Notes: generated from the letters alone by a model not told the origin. Shown: positions 1 through 6,472, numbered from the stretch's first letter. The stretch is DNA of 7,963 bases from Desulfobacterales bacterium (GCA_022361095.1 JAKSBO010000206.1:1-7963); one strand, 5' to 3'. Program-made: numbers and translations.

Positions 1-105
1 CATGGTCAGTGGAACCAAAAGTATCCGGAATTGTATTTTAATCAATTTGATCTCCCTGGAATTTTAGATTGCGGATCCATTGTTACTTTTCGAAATTTTG
101 AATAG
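1..105 (+). CDS. Possible C-terminal tail of a gene cut by the window edge
   Basis: Frame 1 is open from the first base to a TAG at 103-105 and would encode 34 residues beginning HGQWNQKYPELYF and ending VTFRNFE. The peptide is rich in aromatic and polar residues and not repetitive, unlike much random AT-rich translation, so it could be the end of a real upstream gene converging on the helicase gene. The run is short enough to arise by chance, no domain can be recognised, and the start lies outside the window. The next in-frame stop (157-159) shows coding does not continue past this point. Confidence 0.2.
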   Translation, partial: HGQWNQKYPELYFNQFDLPGILDCGSIVTFRNFE

Positions 106-219
106 CAAAAACAGTCATTATTAAATGACCTTAAAGATAATTTTAGGCCAAGGTTCTAGACAAAAGATGTATAAGCAGAACTATTGGGAAATAAGCAATA
201 ATTATACCCCGTATCCATC

Positions 220-246
220 AAAAAAACAGAAATTTGCGATTTCTGT
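220..246 (-). terminator. Candidate intrinsic terminator for leftward transcription
   Basis: ACAGAAAT (226-233) and ATTTCTGT (239-246) form a perfect 8-bp stem around the 5-base loop TTGCG. Read on the minus strand, the hairpin is followed at once by seven T residues (the A-run at 220-226, which includes the last base of the stem), the arrangement of a Rho-independent terminator. It lies about 230 bases downstream of the helicase stop and could end the phosphatase-helicase transcript. The stem has only two G-C pairs, so it would be weak. It could instead be a chance AT-rich palindrome. Confidence 0.35.
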
Positions 247-270
247 AATAGATATGAGGAAACGTTTTAA

Positions 271-429
271 ATGTTAACTGGTTATCTTTTAATTCCGGGG
301 GCAGCATTGATAAGGAGCATTGTTCAGCGTCTTACTGGAAATATCGTTGTTGTGAAAAATATGGCAGGAAATCTTACTTATTTTTCTATTTATGGCGATT
401 TTATTTCATGGTTTAGCTGTTTTTATTGA
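271..429 (+). CDS. Small hypothetical ORF, 52 residues, hydrophobic
   Basis: An ATG at 271 opens a 52-codon frame ending at TGA 427-429. GAGGAAA at 256-262 sits 8 bases before the ATG, a credible ribosome binding site. The peptide starts MLTGYLLIPGAALIRSIV and ends DFISWFSCFY. It is hydrophobic with a few basic residues, without a clear signal peptide or a full-length transmembrane helix. It is not recognised as any family. It runs opposite to and convergent with the helicase gene, in an AT-rich stretch. It may be a real small protein, a decayed gene remnant, or chance. The start-site context is the main support. Confidence 0.25.
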   Translation: MLTGYLLIPGAALIRSIVQRLTGNIVVVKNMAGNLTYFSIYGDFISWFSCFY

Positions 430-476
430 TTTCTGCATTCGGAATACGGCTTATCTCTGCAAGGGGCGGGGAGCGC

Positions 477-3400
477 CTAAATACTGTGAAGAATTTCCAC
501 AATAGGCAAATGCCATTGCGCAATCTTGTTTTCCGTTTTCAGTGAAGATTCATTTTCACCGTCATTGCGGATGACCACTCCGAGCACCTGGGCTTTGATT
601 ATCCCGGACAGGATGCCTTTCCATTTTTTAATGCCTTTTTGGGACAGGCTGCCCACGCATTGGCGGTCGGTGTTGAGGATACGGATATAGGCCCCGTCTT
701 TTCTTAGGAATATACGGTCTCCTGTTTTAAGGGCGGCCAGGTGTTCGTGGATGGGATGGTCTTTGGCAAACCGTTGGGGAAAAGAGATATAAAGATCTTC
801 CATCCCAAGGATTGAGATGGTTACATCGTTTGAAAAACCTGTTATGTCAACATTGGGGGCTTGCCTGCGGCCGACAAAGGGATGGCGGGTCAAAACGGCG
901 GTGTGCGGGTTACCTGAATTTTGAACCTTAAAAAGGGTCAGATGTTCCATGGCCCGGGTCATGCCGACGAAATAAAGGCGGCGCTCCTCTTCGATCTCTG
1001 TATTTTTCCAGCCGTGGTCCAGGATAAACACATGTTTGAACTCCATGCCCTTGATGCTGTGGACCGTTCCGGTAAAAACGCCTGTGCCCGTCCTCCGGGC
1101 CTGTTTTTCTTCGAGCAGCGCACTTAGGAAAAAGTCTTTTGCCTGGGAGACAGAGATTTGCGTGCTGCTGATAACGGCGCAGAAGTCATTTAAAATGCCG
1201 AAAGCCTGTTCCGCCCATGGAGACTTCTCTTCAAGCAGATCCATCACCGCTTTTTTAAGAGCCTCCGGGGCCATGCTTTCATGTTTGTGTTCATTTAAAA
1301 AATAGAGAGTCTCCTGGAATTCCCGGATTTTGAACAGTTGAAATCCGGGGCTGGATTTAAGGCTGTAACTAATTTGAATCCCAAGTTTTGCCAAGGCCAT
1401 GCGAACGGCCACAAGGGCGGGATATTCAATGCCCTGGCGGGAAATTACGGCAATATCCCGGGGTGTTGTGCCGTTCTGGTCTAAAAGTGTTTTGATGCAG
1501 TCGGCGGTATACACGGCCTGGCTTTGGATATCCCTGCAGCAGACCATGTCCACCCTCTCGTTTTCAGGGGTTTTTCCGGGTGCCGGGGCCAGGTGTTTTC
1601 GTTTATCATTGATCCGGCAGCTTATTTGACTTTTCATGCGCCGGCTGTTCCGGGCAATCAAGTCGTTGGCCGCTTCAATCACCGGGTGGGGGCAGCGATA
1701 GTTCTCGGTGAGATAAAATTCCCGGGCCTTGTAATCTTCCTTGAACCGGTGGATGAATTTGATGTTGGCATCCCTGAATCCGTAAATGCTCTGGTCATCA
1801 TCCCCCACTGCCATGATGGCGATTTTTGTATCGTCGTCGGCTGCCAGCCGGCCGGTGAGTGCCGTGATAAACCGGTACTGGCGTGCATCAATGTCCTGGT
1901 ATTCATCCACCAGGATATAACGGTACCGGGCCAGCAGATACTGCCGGGCCTGGTCTGTGTCCACACCGGGGATTTGCCGTTTGCCGTCAAGGATCTCAAC
2001 GGCTTCGTCAATCACGGTATTGAAATCAATGTCGCGATTTTGGTTTTGCCCATTGTACTGATCAATCAGGCATCGGCCTGTGATGCACATGGCAAGGCCG
2101 TGGAAGGTCATGGCCGTCACCCGGGTGCTTCGTTTTCCGGTCAATGCCTTGATCCTGGTCCGAAGTTCGATCATGGTGCCGTGGTTGAAGCACAGGACAA
2201 GAATGCGTTCCGGGGGGATTGAGCGTGCCTTGATCAGCCAGGCACACCGGTGAACGATGGTCCGGGTTTTTCCCGAACCCGGGCCGGCCAGCACCAGCAG
2301 GTTCCTGTTTTCCGGGGCTGCAACAATGGCTTCCTGCACCTTATTTCCTAAGTTTTGGATGATATCTGCATAGGCTTTGGCCGTCATGGCCGTGGTAATG
2401 ATTTTCTTTTGGCCGGGAAAGTACTGGCGGATGAATCTATCGTGGGCGTGGTGAAAATAGTCCCGGACAAAGTCCAGGGCGGTGCGGATTTTTTCCATGC
2501 CGAATTCGGCATATTTTTCCATGACATGGACCTGGACATTTTTTTGTTCATAGTGCTGGGACAAGGGCTCGTAATCCCCCCGGGTGTACTGCCGGGTCCG
2601 GGCCGCATCTTCCATGGAGAACGTAAATGCCTGGCGGAAAATTCCCAGGCCGTTTTGGAGGGTGATCACTTTTGTGTCGTGCAAAAAGAGCAGGCTTTTT
2701 TCCACGAGCCTGGTGCCGTTTCCCTTAAACCCGGACAGAAAAATGTCCTGGGCCATGGCCTGGATGATGTCCGAGAGGAAAAACTGGCCCAGAATCTCTT
2801 TCTGGGCTGCTTTAAGATCCGGTTCAAGATTCTTGATAATGGCGTCAATACAAACCCTGGCACACCGGTGGCGCAGATCCATGCGCTCTTTTAAGATCTG
2901 CCAGGGTACATTAATAAAGACCCGTTGCTGTTCTGCGCCTTTTTTCCCCGCGATCTTCAAGCTTTTGCCTCCGGATGCCCCCTGGTCGGCAGCCATGATA
3001 TGCAGCAAGGCGGTGCAGATATCCGTGGTCGCGGTTTGAAAGCCCCTGTCCTTGAGACGCTGGACCACCAGGCGGAGGTTGATCAGGTCGGCCTTGTCTC
3101 CACCGGACTCCGGGGAGAGCTCTGCCATCAGGCCGGCCATGGTTTTCTCCATGCGGGAAAAAAGATCCAACAGATCTGCTGCGCTGTGTTTGCCCTTGGG
3201 CCGGATAAAGGCGGTCATCACCGATCCTTCCCGGATCAGCCCCGCATTGGCCATATTGTTCAGCTCGTTTATAATGGTGCGCGGGTCCAGGTATTTATCC
3301 GGCAGGTTTTCAATGCCGCTGAGGGCTTCGCACAGCATATCCGCCGAGATCAGGGCGTTTTTCTTTTCGTTGAAAAGCATCTGCAGCAGCGTCATATATA

Positions 3401-5681
3401 CCGAGTGAACGGTGCGGGAGAGGTTAAGCCTTTTCAGTTTCTTTTCTGCCTCATCCAGGCTTTTGACCAGGGGCATCCCCTTGAAAAACAATGTGCGGTT
3501 GAAATCCCGCCGGATAAAGCCCCGTCTCTCCAGCCAGGCCACGGCAATCCTGGCCCGTTGATCCTCTCCGCCCATATGCTCGTATCCGGCCAGGCGGAGG
3601 ATCTCTGCCGGGGTGATCACGATTTCGGGATGTTTTTTGCCCCGTTCTTTTAATACCCTGAGAATTTTTTTGATATCCTGTAACGTCAGTTTTGAGTAGG
3701 CATTCAATGAGAACTGGCTGTCGATGTCATCCTGTTCATAAAGCAGGATGCAGTCGGCAAGGTCCTGGTCACGTCCTGCCCTGCCGGCTTCCTGGAGGTA
3801 GTTTTCAAGGGAGCCCGGGATATCGGCATGGATCACCAGCCGGATATCCTTTTTGTCGATGCCCATGCCAAAGGCATTGGTGGCGCAGATCACAGGGATG
3901 GAACCTGCTAAAAATTCATCCTGGATATTGCGCTTGTCCGGCTCGGATCTACCGGCATGAAAAGCCTGGCAGACAATACCCCGTTCGTTGAGAAATCGGC
4001 TTAACAGTTCCGTGCCGTTCCTGGATGCGCAATAGACAATGGCACTGCCCTTTGTCTCCGACAGGTTGTCGTTCAGCGTTCGGGCAATGACATCGTACTT
4101 TTCAGCGGCTGTGACAGGATAGACGTAAAAACGAAGGTTGTCCCGGTCCACCCCCCCTTCAAAGCCGTTTAGGTCAAGGCCGAGCTTTTCATTGAAATGC
4201 TGGCGGATTTCGTCTTTGACATCCTGTTTGGCTGTCGCCGTAAAGGCTCCGATCACCGGCATTTGTCCGGTTTGTTTTTTCCGGTCTGCAATGAGGTCCG
4301 CCACATGCAGGTAGTCAGGCCTGAAATCATGCCCCCATTTTGACAGGCAGTGGGCTTCGTCAAAGATCCAGCAGCCCACCTGGCGGGAGGCGATCAACGC
4401 CACCACGCTTTTATTTCGCAGTTGTTCAGGTGAGATGTACAAAAGCCCGATGTCGCCTAAACGCACTTTTTCTACCACGGCACCGCGTTCGGGAAGGGTG
4501 AGGCTGCCGTTGACGGCGGCGGCTGCCTGGGTGCCGGTGGCATGGTTGAGGTTGTCCACCTGGTCCTTCATCAGGGCCTTTAGCGGTGAAATGACGATGG
4601 TGAGCGCCCCGGTTCGTTCGTACCGGTGAAGTGCCGGAACCTGGTAGCAGATGGACTTGCCGCCGCCTGTGGGCAGGATTGACAGGTGGTGGGTGCCGGA
4701 AAGGGCGGCGGTAACGATTTCCCGTTGGAGCATACGGCCGTCGGGCATGGTCCGGTAAGCTTTGAACCCAAAATATTTATTTAAAAGGCGGTCCGGGTTG
4801 TTGTGCTGTGTGCAGAAGCTGCACGCGTCATTGCCACAGGCCATGCGAAGTTTGAAAATCAGATCCGCTATGCCGTCGAACTCGTGGTGAACCCAGCCGG
4901 GAAGCACGGAATTGCCCCCGGCCACCCGCAACCAGGAGACCAGGTAGGCAAGTTCCGGTTTTCTATGCGGTGATGTATTGATCCTCTCCCATATTTCCCG
5001 GGCCGCCGCGGCGCATCCCCGGTCCCGGCACAGATTAAAAAACAGATCCCGGGCTTGGGTTTCGCCGGGTTTGGCTTCTCCAAGATGTTCAAAAAGCCGG
5101 GCAATTCCTTTAAATTTTTTGGACGGCAGGTCAAAGGCCCAGGCAAAAAAACCAATGAGTCCGGGCCCCCTCTTTTTTAAAAGAAGAAAGGCGGCCAGTT
5201 GATCTTCAAACAGCGTCATGGAAAGTTTTGCATCGGCCACAGGATTATTTTTTGATGCGCTTAAAAGTTTGTATCCTTTGATGAGCCGGTGATATGGATT
5301 TTCCGGAAATGCCAAAGGCGAGAGCACCAGCGTATCAATGGGTATTAAAGAGAGGATTCCCGCCTCCGGACAATGTTCCCGGGCCCGGGCCAGGTCATGC
5401 TTGATAATATTGTGTCCCAGGACATGTGTTGCGCCTTGCGCAAACCGGGAAAGCCGCTGGAATACCGGGATCGGATTTGAGATGTTGTTTGCATCGAAAA
5501 CCTGACCATTAAATACGGCACCGATATGAAATACCGTACCATCGGGCGCGGCTTCGAAATCAATGACCAGGGACTTGGACAGATACGCCTTTAGGGCAGG
5601 GGGCAGGGCGGCACTCTGATTCCCTGGCAGGGGTTCAGATCGCCCGTCCGATTCCCGGCCTCTATTCTGGGCAAACGCCAT
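477..5681 (-). CDS. Exonuclease-RecQ-UvrD fusion: dual-motor DNA helicase
   Basis: A 1734-residue protein, far longer than RecQ (about 600) or UvrD (about 700). Residues 33-165 are a DEDD 3'-5' exonuclease-like fold with D41/E43, LGHN...D96 and D150. A C-x4-C-x2-C-x2-H cluster follows at 282-293. Residues 304-650 carry the full RecQ set: FGF plus Q319, LPTGGGKS 336-343, DEAH 441-444 with the CLSKWGHDFRPDY loop, FTATA, ATNAFGMGID and QEAGRAGRD 630-638. The usual RecQ C-terminal Cys4 zinc site is absent. Residues 655-1100 are unassigned, partly winged-helix-like. Residues 1108-1590 are an SF1A UvrD/Rep helicase: AGPGSGKT 1132-1139, DEYQD 1259-1263, GDDDQSIYGFR 1293-1303, ENYR, TVHSIKGMEF 1539-1548 and RRLYFVGMTRA. 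A small domain ends the protein. Both motors should move 3'-5' on DNA in the cytoplasm. The ATG at 5681 was chosen because it overlaps the phosphatase stop as TAATG. A GTG/ATG-type start further upstream at 5828 would lie inside that gene. Role in repair, recombination or defence is inferred only. Confidence 0.92.
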   Translation of the reverse strand: MAFAQNRGRESDGRSEPLPGNQSAALPPALKAYLSKSLVIDFEAAPDGTVFHIGAVFNGQVFDANNISNPIPVFQRLSRFAQGATHVLGHNIIKHDLARAREHCPEAGILSLIPIDTLVLSPLAFPENPYHRLIKGYKLLSASKNNPVADAKLSMTLFEDQLAAFLLLKKRGPGLIGFFAWAFDLPSKKFKGIARLFEHLGEAKPGETQARDLFFNLCRDRGCAAAAREIWERINTSPHRKPELAYLVSWLRVAGGNSVLPGWVHHEFDGIADLIFKLRMACGNDACSFCTQHNNPDRLLNKYFGFKAYRTMPDGRMLQREIVTAALSGTHHLSILPTGGGKSICYQVPALHRYERTGALTIVISPLKALMKDQVDNLNHATGTQAAAAVNGSLTLPERGAVVEKVRLGDIGLLYISPEQLRNKSVVALIASRQVGCWIFDEAHCLSKWGHDFRPDYLHVADLIADRKKQTGQMPVIGAFTATAKQDVKDEIRQHFNEKLGLDLNGFEGGVDRDNLRFYVYPVTAAEKYDVIARTLNDNLSETKGSAIVYCASRNGTELLSRFLNERGIVCQAFHAGRSEPDKRNIQDEFLAGSIPVICATNAFGMGIDKKDIRLVIHADIPGSLENYLQEAGRAGRDQDLADCILLYEQDDIDSQFSLNAYSKLTLQDIKKILRVLKERGKKHPEIVITPAEILRLAGYEHMGGEDQRARIAVAWLERRGFIRRDFNRTLFFKGMPLVKSLDEAEKKLKRLNLSRTVHSVYMTLLQMLFNEKKNALISADMLCEALSGIENLPDKYLDPRTIINELNNMANAGLIREGSVMTAFIRPKGKHSAADLLDLFSRMEKTMAGLMAELSPESGGDKADLINLRLVVQRLKDRGFQTATTDICTALLHIMAADQGASGGKSLKIAGKKGAEQQRVFINVPWQILKERMDLRHRCARVCIDAIIKNLEPDLKAAQKEILGQFFLSDIIQAMAQDIFLSGFKGNGTRLVEKSLLFLHDTKVITLQNGLGIFRQAFTFSMEDAARTRQYTRGDYEPLSQHYEQKNVQVHVMEKYAEFGMEKIRTALDFVRDYFHHAHDRFIRQYFPGQKKIITTAMTAKAYADIIQNLGNKVQEAIVAAPENRNLLVLAGPGSGKTRTIVHRCAWLIKARSIPPERILVLCFNHGTMIELRTRIKALTGKRSTRVTAMTFHGLAMCITGRCLIDQYNGQNQNRDIDFNTVIDEAVEILDGKRQIPGVDTDQARQYLLARYRYILVDEYQDIDARQYRFITALTGRLAADDDTKIAIMAVGDDDQSIYGFRDANIKFIHRFKEDYKAREFYLTENYRCPHPVIEAANDLIARNSRRMKSQISCRINDKRKHLAPAPGKTPENERVDMVCCRDIQSQAVYTADCIKTLLDQNGTTPRDIAVISRQGIEYPALVAVRMALAKLGIQISYSLKSSPGFQLFKIREFQETLYFLNEHKHESMAPEALKKAVMDLLEEKSPWAEQAFGILNDFCAVISSTQISVSQAKDFFLSALLEEKQARRTGTGVFTGTVHSIKGMEFKHVFILDHGWKNTEIEEERRLYFVGMTRAMEHLTLFKVQNSGNPHTAVLTRHPFVGRRQAPNVDITGFSNDVTISILGMEDLYISFPQRFAKDHPIHEHLAALKTGDRIFLRKDGAYIRILNTDRQCVGSLSQKGIKKWKGILSGIIKAQVLGVVIRNDGENESSLKTENKIAQWHLPIVEILHSI

Positions 5682-5683
5682 TA
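5679..5683 (-). promoter_or_regulatory. TAATG stop-start overlap coupling phosphatase to helicase
   Basis: On the minus strand the phosphatase stop TAA (5683-5681) and the helicase start ATG (5681-5679) share one base. The 19 bases before the ATG (CCCCCAAAATGTTCCGGTA) contain no Shine-Dalgarno-like sequence. The helicase is therefore probably translated by ribosomes reinitiating after the phosphatase. This is an inference from the geometry, and it ties the levels of the two proteins together. Confidence 0.65.
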
Positions 5684-6181
5684 CCGGAACATTTTGGGGG
5701 TTAAAAATACAGTGAGCCTCATTGTGCCCGGGCCAATAAGGTGCCACGAATCCGCGTTCGTTTCCAGCCGGGCATAGGCGCAGGTGGGCAGCTTTGTCAG
5801 GGTTGGGCCTGCCATCATCCGGTTGCAAAAATCATGAAATGCCGGGTTATGGCCCACAATAACAGCCTGGTCAATGTGTGCAGGCAGATCGTTCCGGCAG
5901 AATGCCAACAGGTCGTGGGCACTGAAGGTGTATAGTTTTTCTGCCACGGTCCAGGTAAACGACATATTTTTAAGGTTGCCGGCAATTCTTTCAATGGTTT
6001 CTTTGGCCCTTTGTGCAGGGCTTGTGAACGCATTGGAAAAATCACAGCCTGTTTTTGCAATTTCAGCGGCCATGACGGCGCAAGCCCGGATGCCCCTTGG
6101 GGCCAGGGGTCTGTCAATATCTGCAAGACCTTCATCCTTCCAACTGGATTTTGCGTGACGGATAAGGTGAAGTGTTTTCAA
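5681..6181 (-). CDS. sixA: SixA-type phosphohistidine phosphatase
   Basis: A 166-residue single-domain histidine phosphatase, close to the size of E. coli SixA (about 160). The N-terminus LKTLHLIRHAKSSW carries the R8-H9 signature, with H9 as the expected phosphate-accepting nucleophile. Also present are the DRPLAPRG loop (residues 23-30), TSPAQRA with R58, an EKLY motif (E81) and VGHNP with the second catalytic histidine H111. The family removes phosphate from phosphohistidine: E. coli SixA acts on phosphotransfer proteins such as ArcB and the nitrogen PTS protein NPr. The substrate here is unknown. It is cytoplasmic, with no signal peptide. The TTG start at 6181 is preferred over an ATG at 6256: a strong GGGGGAGGA sits 9 bases before it, and the family normally begins right at KTL.LIRHAKSSW. 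Its stop overlaps the helicase start, so it leads a two-gene unit. It could also act on a small-molecule phosphate. Confidence 0.88.
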   Translation of the reverse strand: MKTLHLIRHAKSSWKDEGLADIDRPLAPRGIRACAVMAAEIAKTGCDFSNAFTSPAQRAKETIERIAGNLKNMSFTWTVAEKLYTFSAHDLLAFCRNDLPAHIDQAVIVGHNPAFHDFCNRMMAGPTLTKLPTCAYARLETNADSWHLIGPGTMRLTVFLTPKMFR

Positions 6182-6190
6182 AATTGTTAT

Positions 6191-6199
6191 TCCTCCCCC
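6191..6199 (-). promoter_or_regulatory. Strong ribosome binding site deciding the TTG start
   Basis: The minus strand reads GGGGGAGGA here, followed by ATAACAATT and then TTG. This near-consensus Shine-Dalgarno sequence with a 9-base spacer supports TTG at 6181-6179 as the phosphatase start. The upstream ATG at 6256 would add 25 residues with no family resemblance. Confidence 0.7.
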
Positions 6200-6261
6200 A
6201 GCGGTTTTGTGAGAATTCCCTGTAAAACAATACGGTATGATGACATAAAAACGCAAGGGCC

Positions 6262-6289
6262 TAGATACCCATCGTTAACAATATGTAAA
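6262..6289 (-). promoter_or_regulatory. Weak sigma70-like promoter candidate for the phosphatase-helicase unit
   Basis: On the minus strand TTTACA (6289-6284, five of six matches to TTGACA) is followed after 16 bases by TATCTA (6267-6262, three of six matches to TATAAT), about 80 bases before the TTG start. The gap between the FapA-like gene and the phosphatase is long enough to hold a promoter and is AT-rich here, but the -10 is poor and the match could be chance. Confidence 0.2.
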
Positions 6290-6362
6290 TCATGGGTTCG
6301 CAATTAAATGTTTTTCGAAAAAAATCTTAGGATGTGACCGGGAAAAATATGTTTCAGTTTCC

Positions 6363-6431
6363 GGTAACCGATGCCGGGCAACGTGGATTGGATCAGGGGA
6401 GTGATAAGCCCGGTCGGCCGTGGTGGTTACT
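6363..6431. other. Rod-like imperfect inverted repeat downstream of the FapA-like gene
   Basis: Three nested complementary segments share one axis. Outer: 6363-6370 with 6424-6431 (GTAACC/GGTTAC core, G-T wobbles at the ends on the plus strand). Middle: GCCGGGC 6373-6379 with GCCCGGT 6408-6414 (one wobble). Apical: ATCA 6392-6395 with TGAT 6402-6405 around GGGGAG. The element starts about 40 bases after the FapA-like stop codon. No T-run follows it directly on either strand, so it is not a standard intrinsic terminator. It could be a 3'-UTR stabilising or attenuating structure, a small RNA, a repeat unit or a protein-binding site. The remainder of 6182-6472 shows no gene. Confidence 0.35.
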
Positions 6432-6472
6432 CAGGGTGTTTTCAATCTAAGCACTCATCACATATGCTGTGG

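Larger units (their letters stand above)
1..476. other. AT-rich region without a convincing gene
   Basis: By hand count the first 460 bases hold about 152 G or C (33%), against 60% in a 60-base sample of the helicase gene at 3001-3060. Stop codons are frequent in all three minus-strand frames, where no open run exceeds about 115 bases. The only candidates are the possible gene tail at 1-105, the hairpin at 220-246 and the small ORF at 271-429. No tRNA, CRISPR array or transposase remnant was seen. The composition change is sharp near 460-476, just past the helicase stop codon. Confidence 0.6.

Noticed and set aside
462..476. A terminator at the helicase stop from GGCG/CGCC
   Set aside because: Only a 4-bp stem forms and no T-run follows on either strand.
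1524..2222. A 232-codon plus-strand open frame, and similar ones at 2355-2894 and 2925-3653
   Set aside because: They lie opposite well-conserved helicase sequence, have low-complexity or unrecognisable translations and no ribosome binding sites; they are shadows of the minus-strand gene.
2350..2400. A separate internal start for the UvrD-like half near ATG 2387
   Set aside because: No ribosome binding site precedes it and the frame is uninterrupted with the RecQ part, so a single polypeptide is simpler.
5682..5828. A longer helicase start at 5828 adding 49 residues
   Set aside because: The extra residues lie wholly inside the phosphatase coding region in another frame, resemble no exonuclease N-terminus, and the ATG at 5681 has the stop-start overlap typical of coupled genes.
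6182..6256. An ATG at 6256 as the phosphatase start
   Set aside because: It would add 25 residues before the family N-terminus and ignore the strong ribosome binding site placed for the TTG at 6181.
6311..6322. The TTTTTCGAAAAA palindrome as an operator
   Set aside because: It is a simple A/T run with a central CG, easily due to chance, and it is not placed next to a clear promoter.
6351..6440. A c-di-GMP-I (GEMM) riboswitch, suggested by GGTAACCGATG near 6364
   Set aside because: The conserved AGGGCAAACC and GCAAAGCC-like segments are missing and no plus-strand gene follows that it could control.
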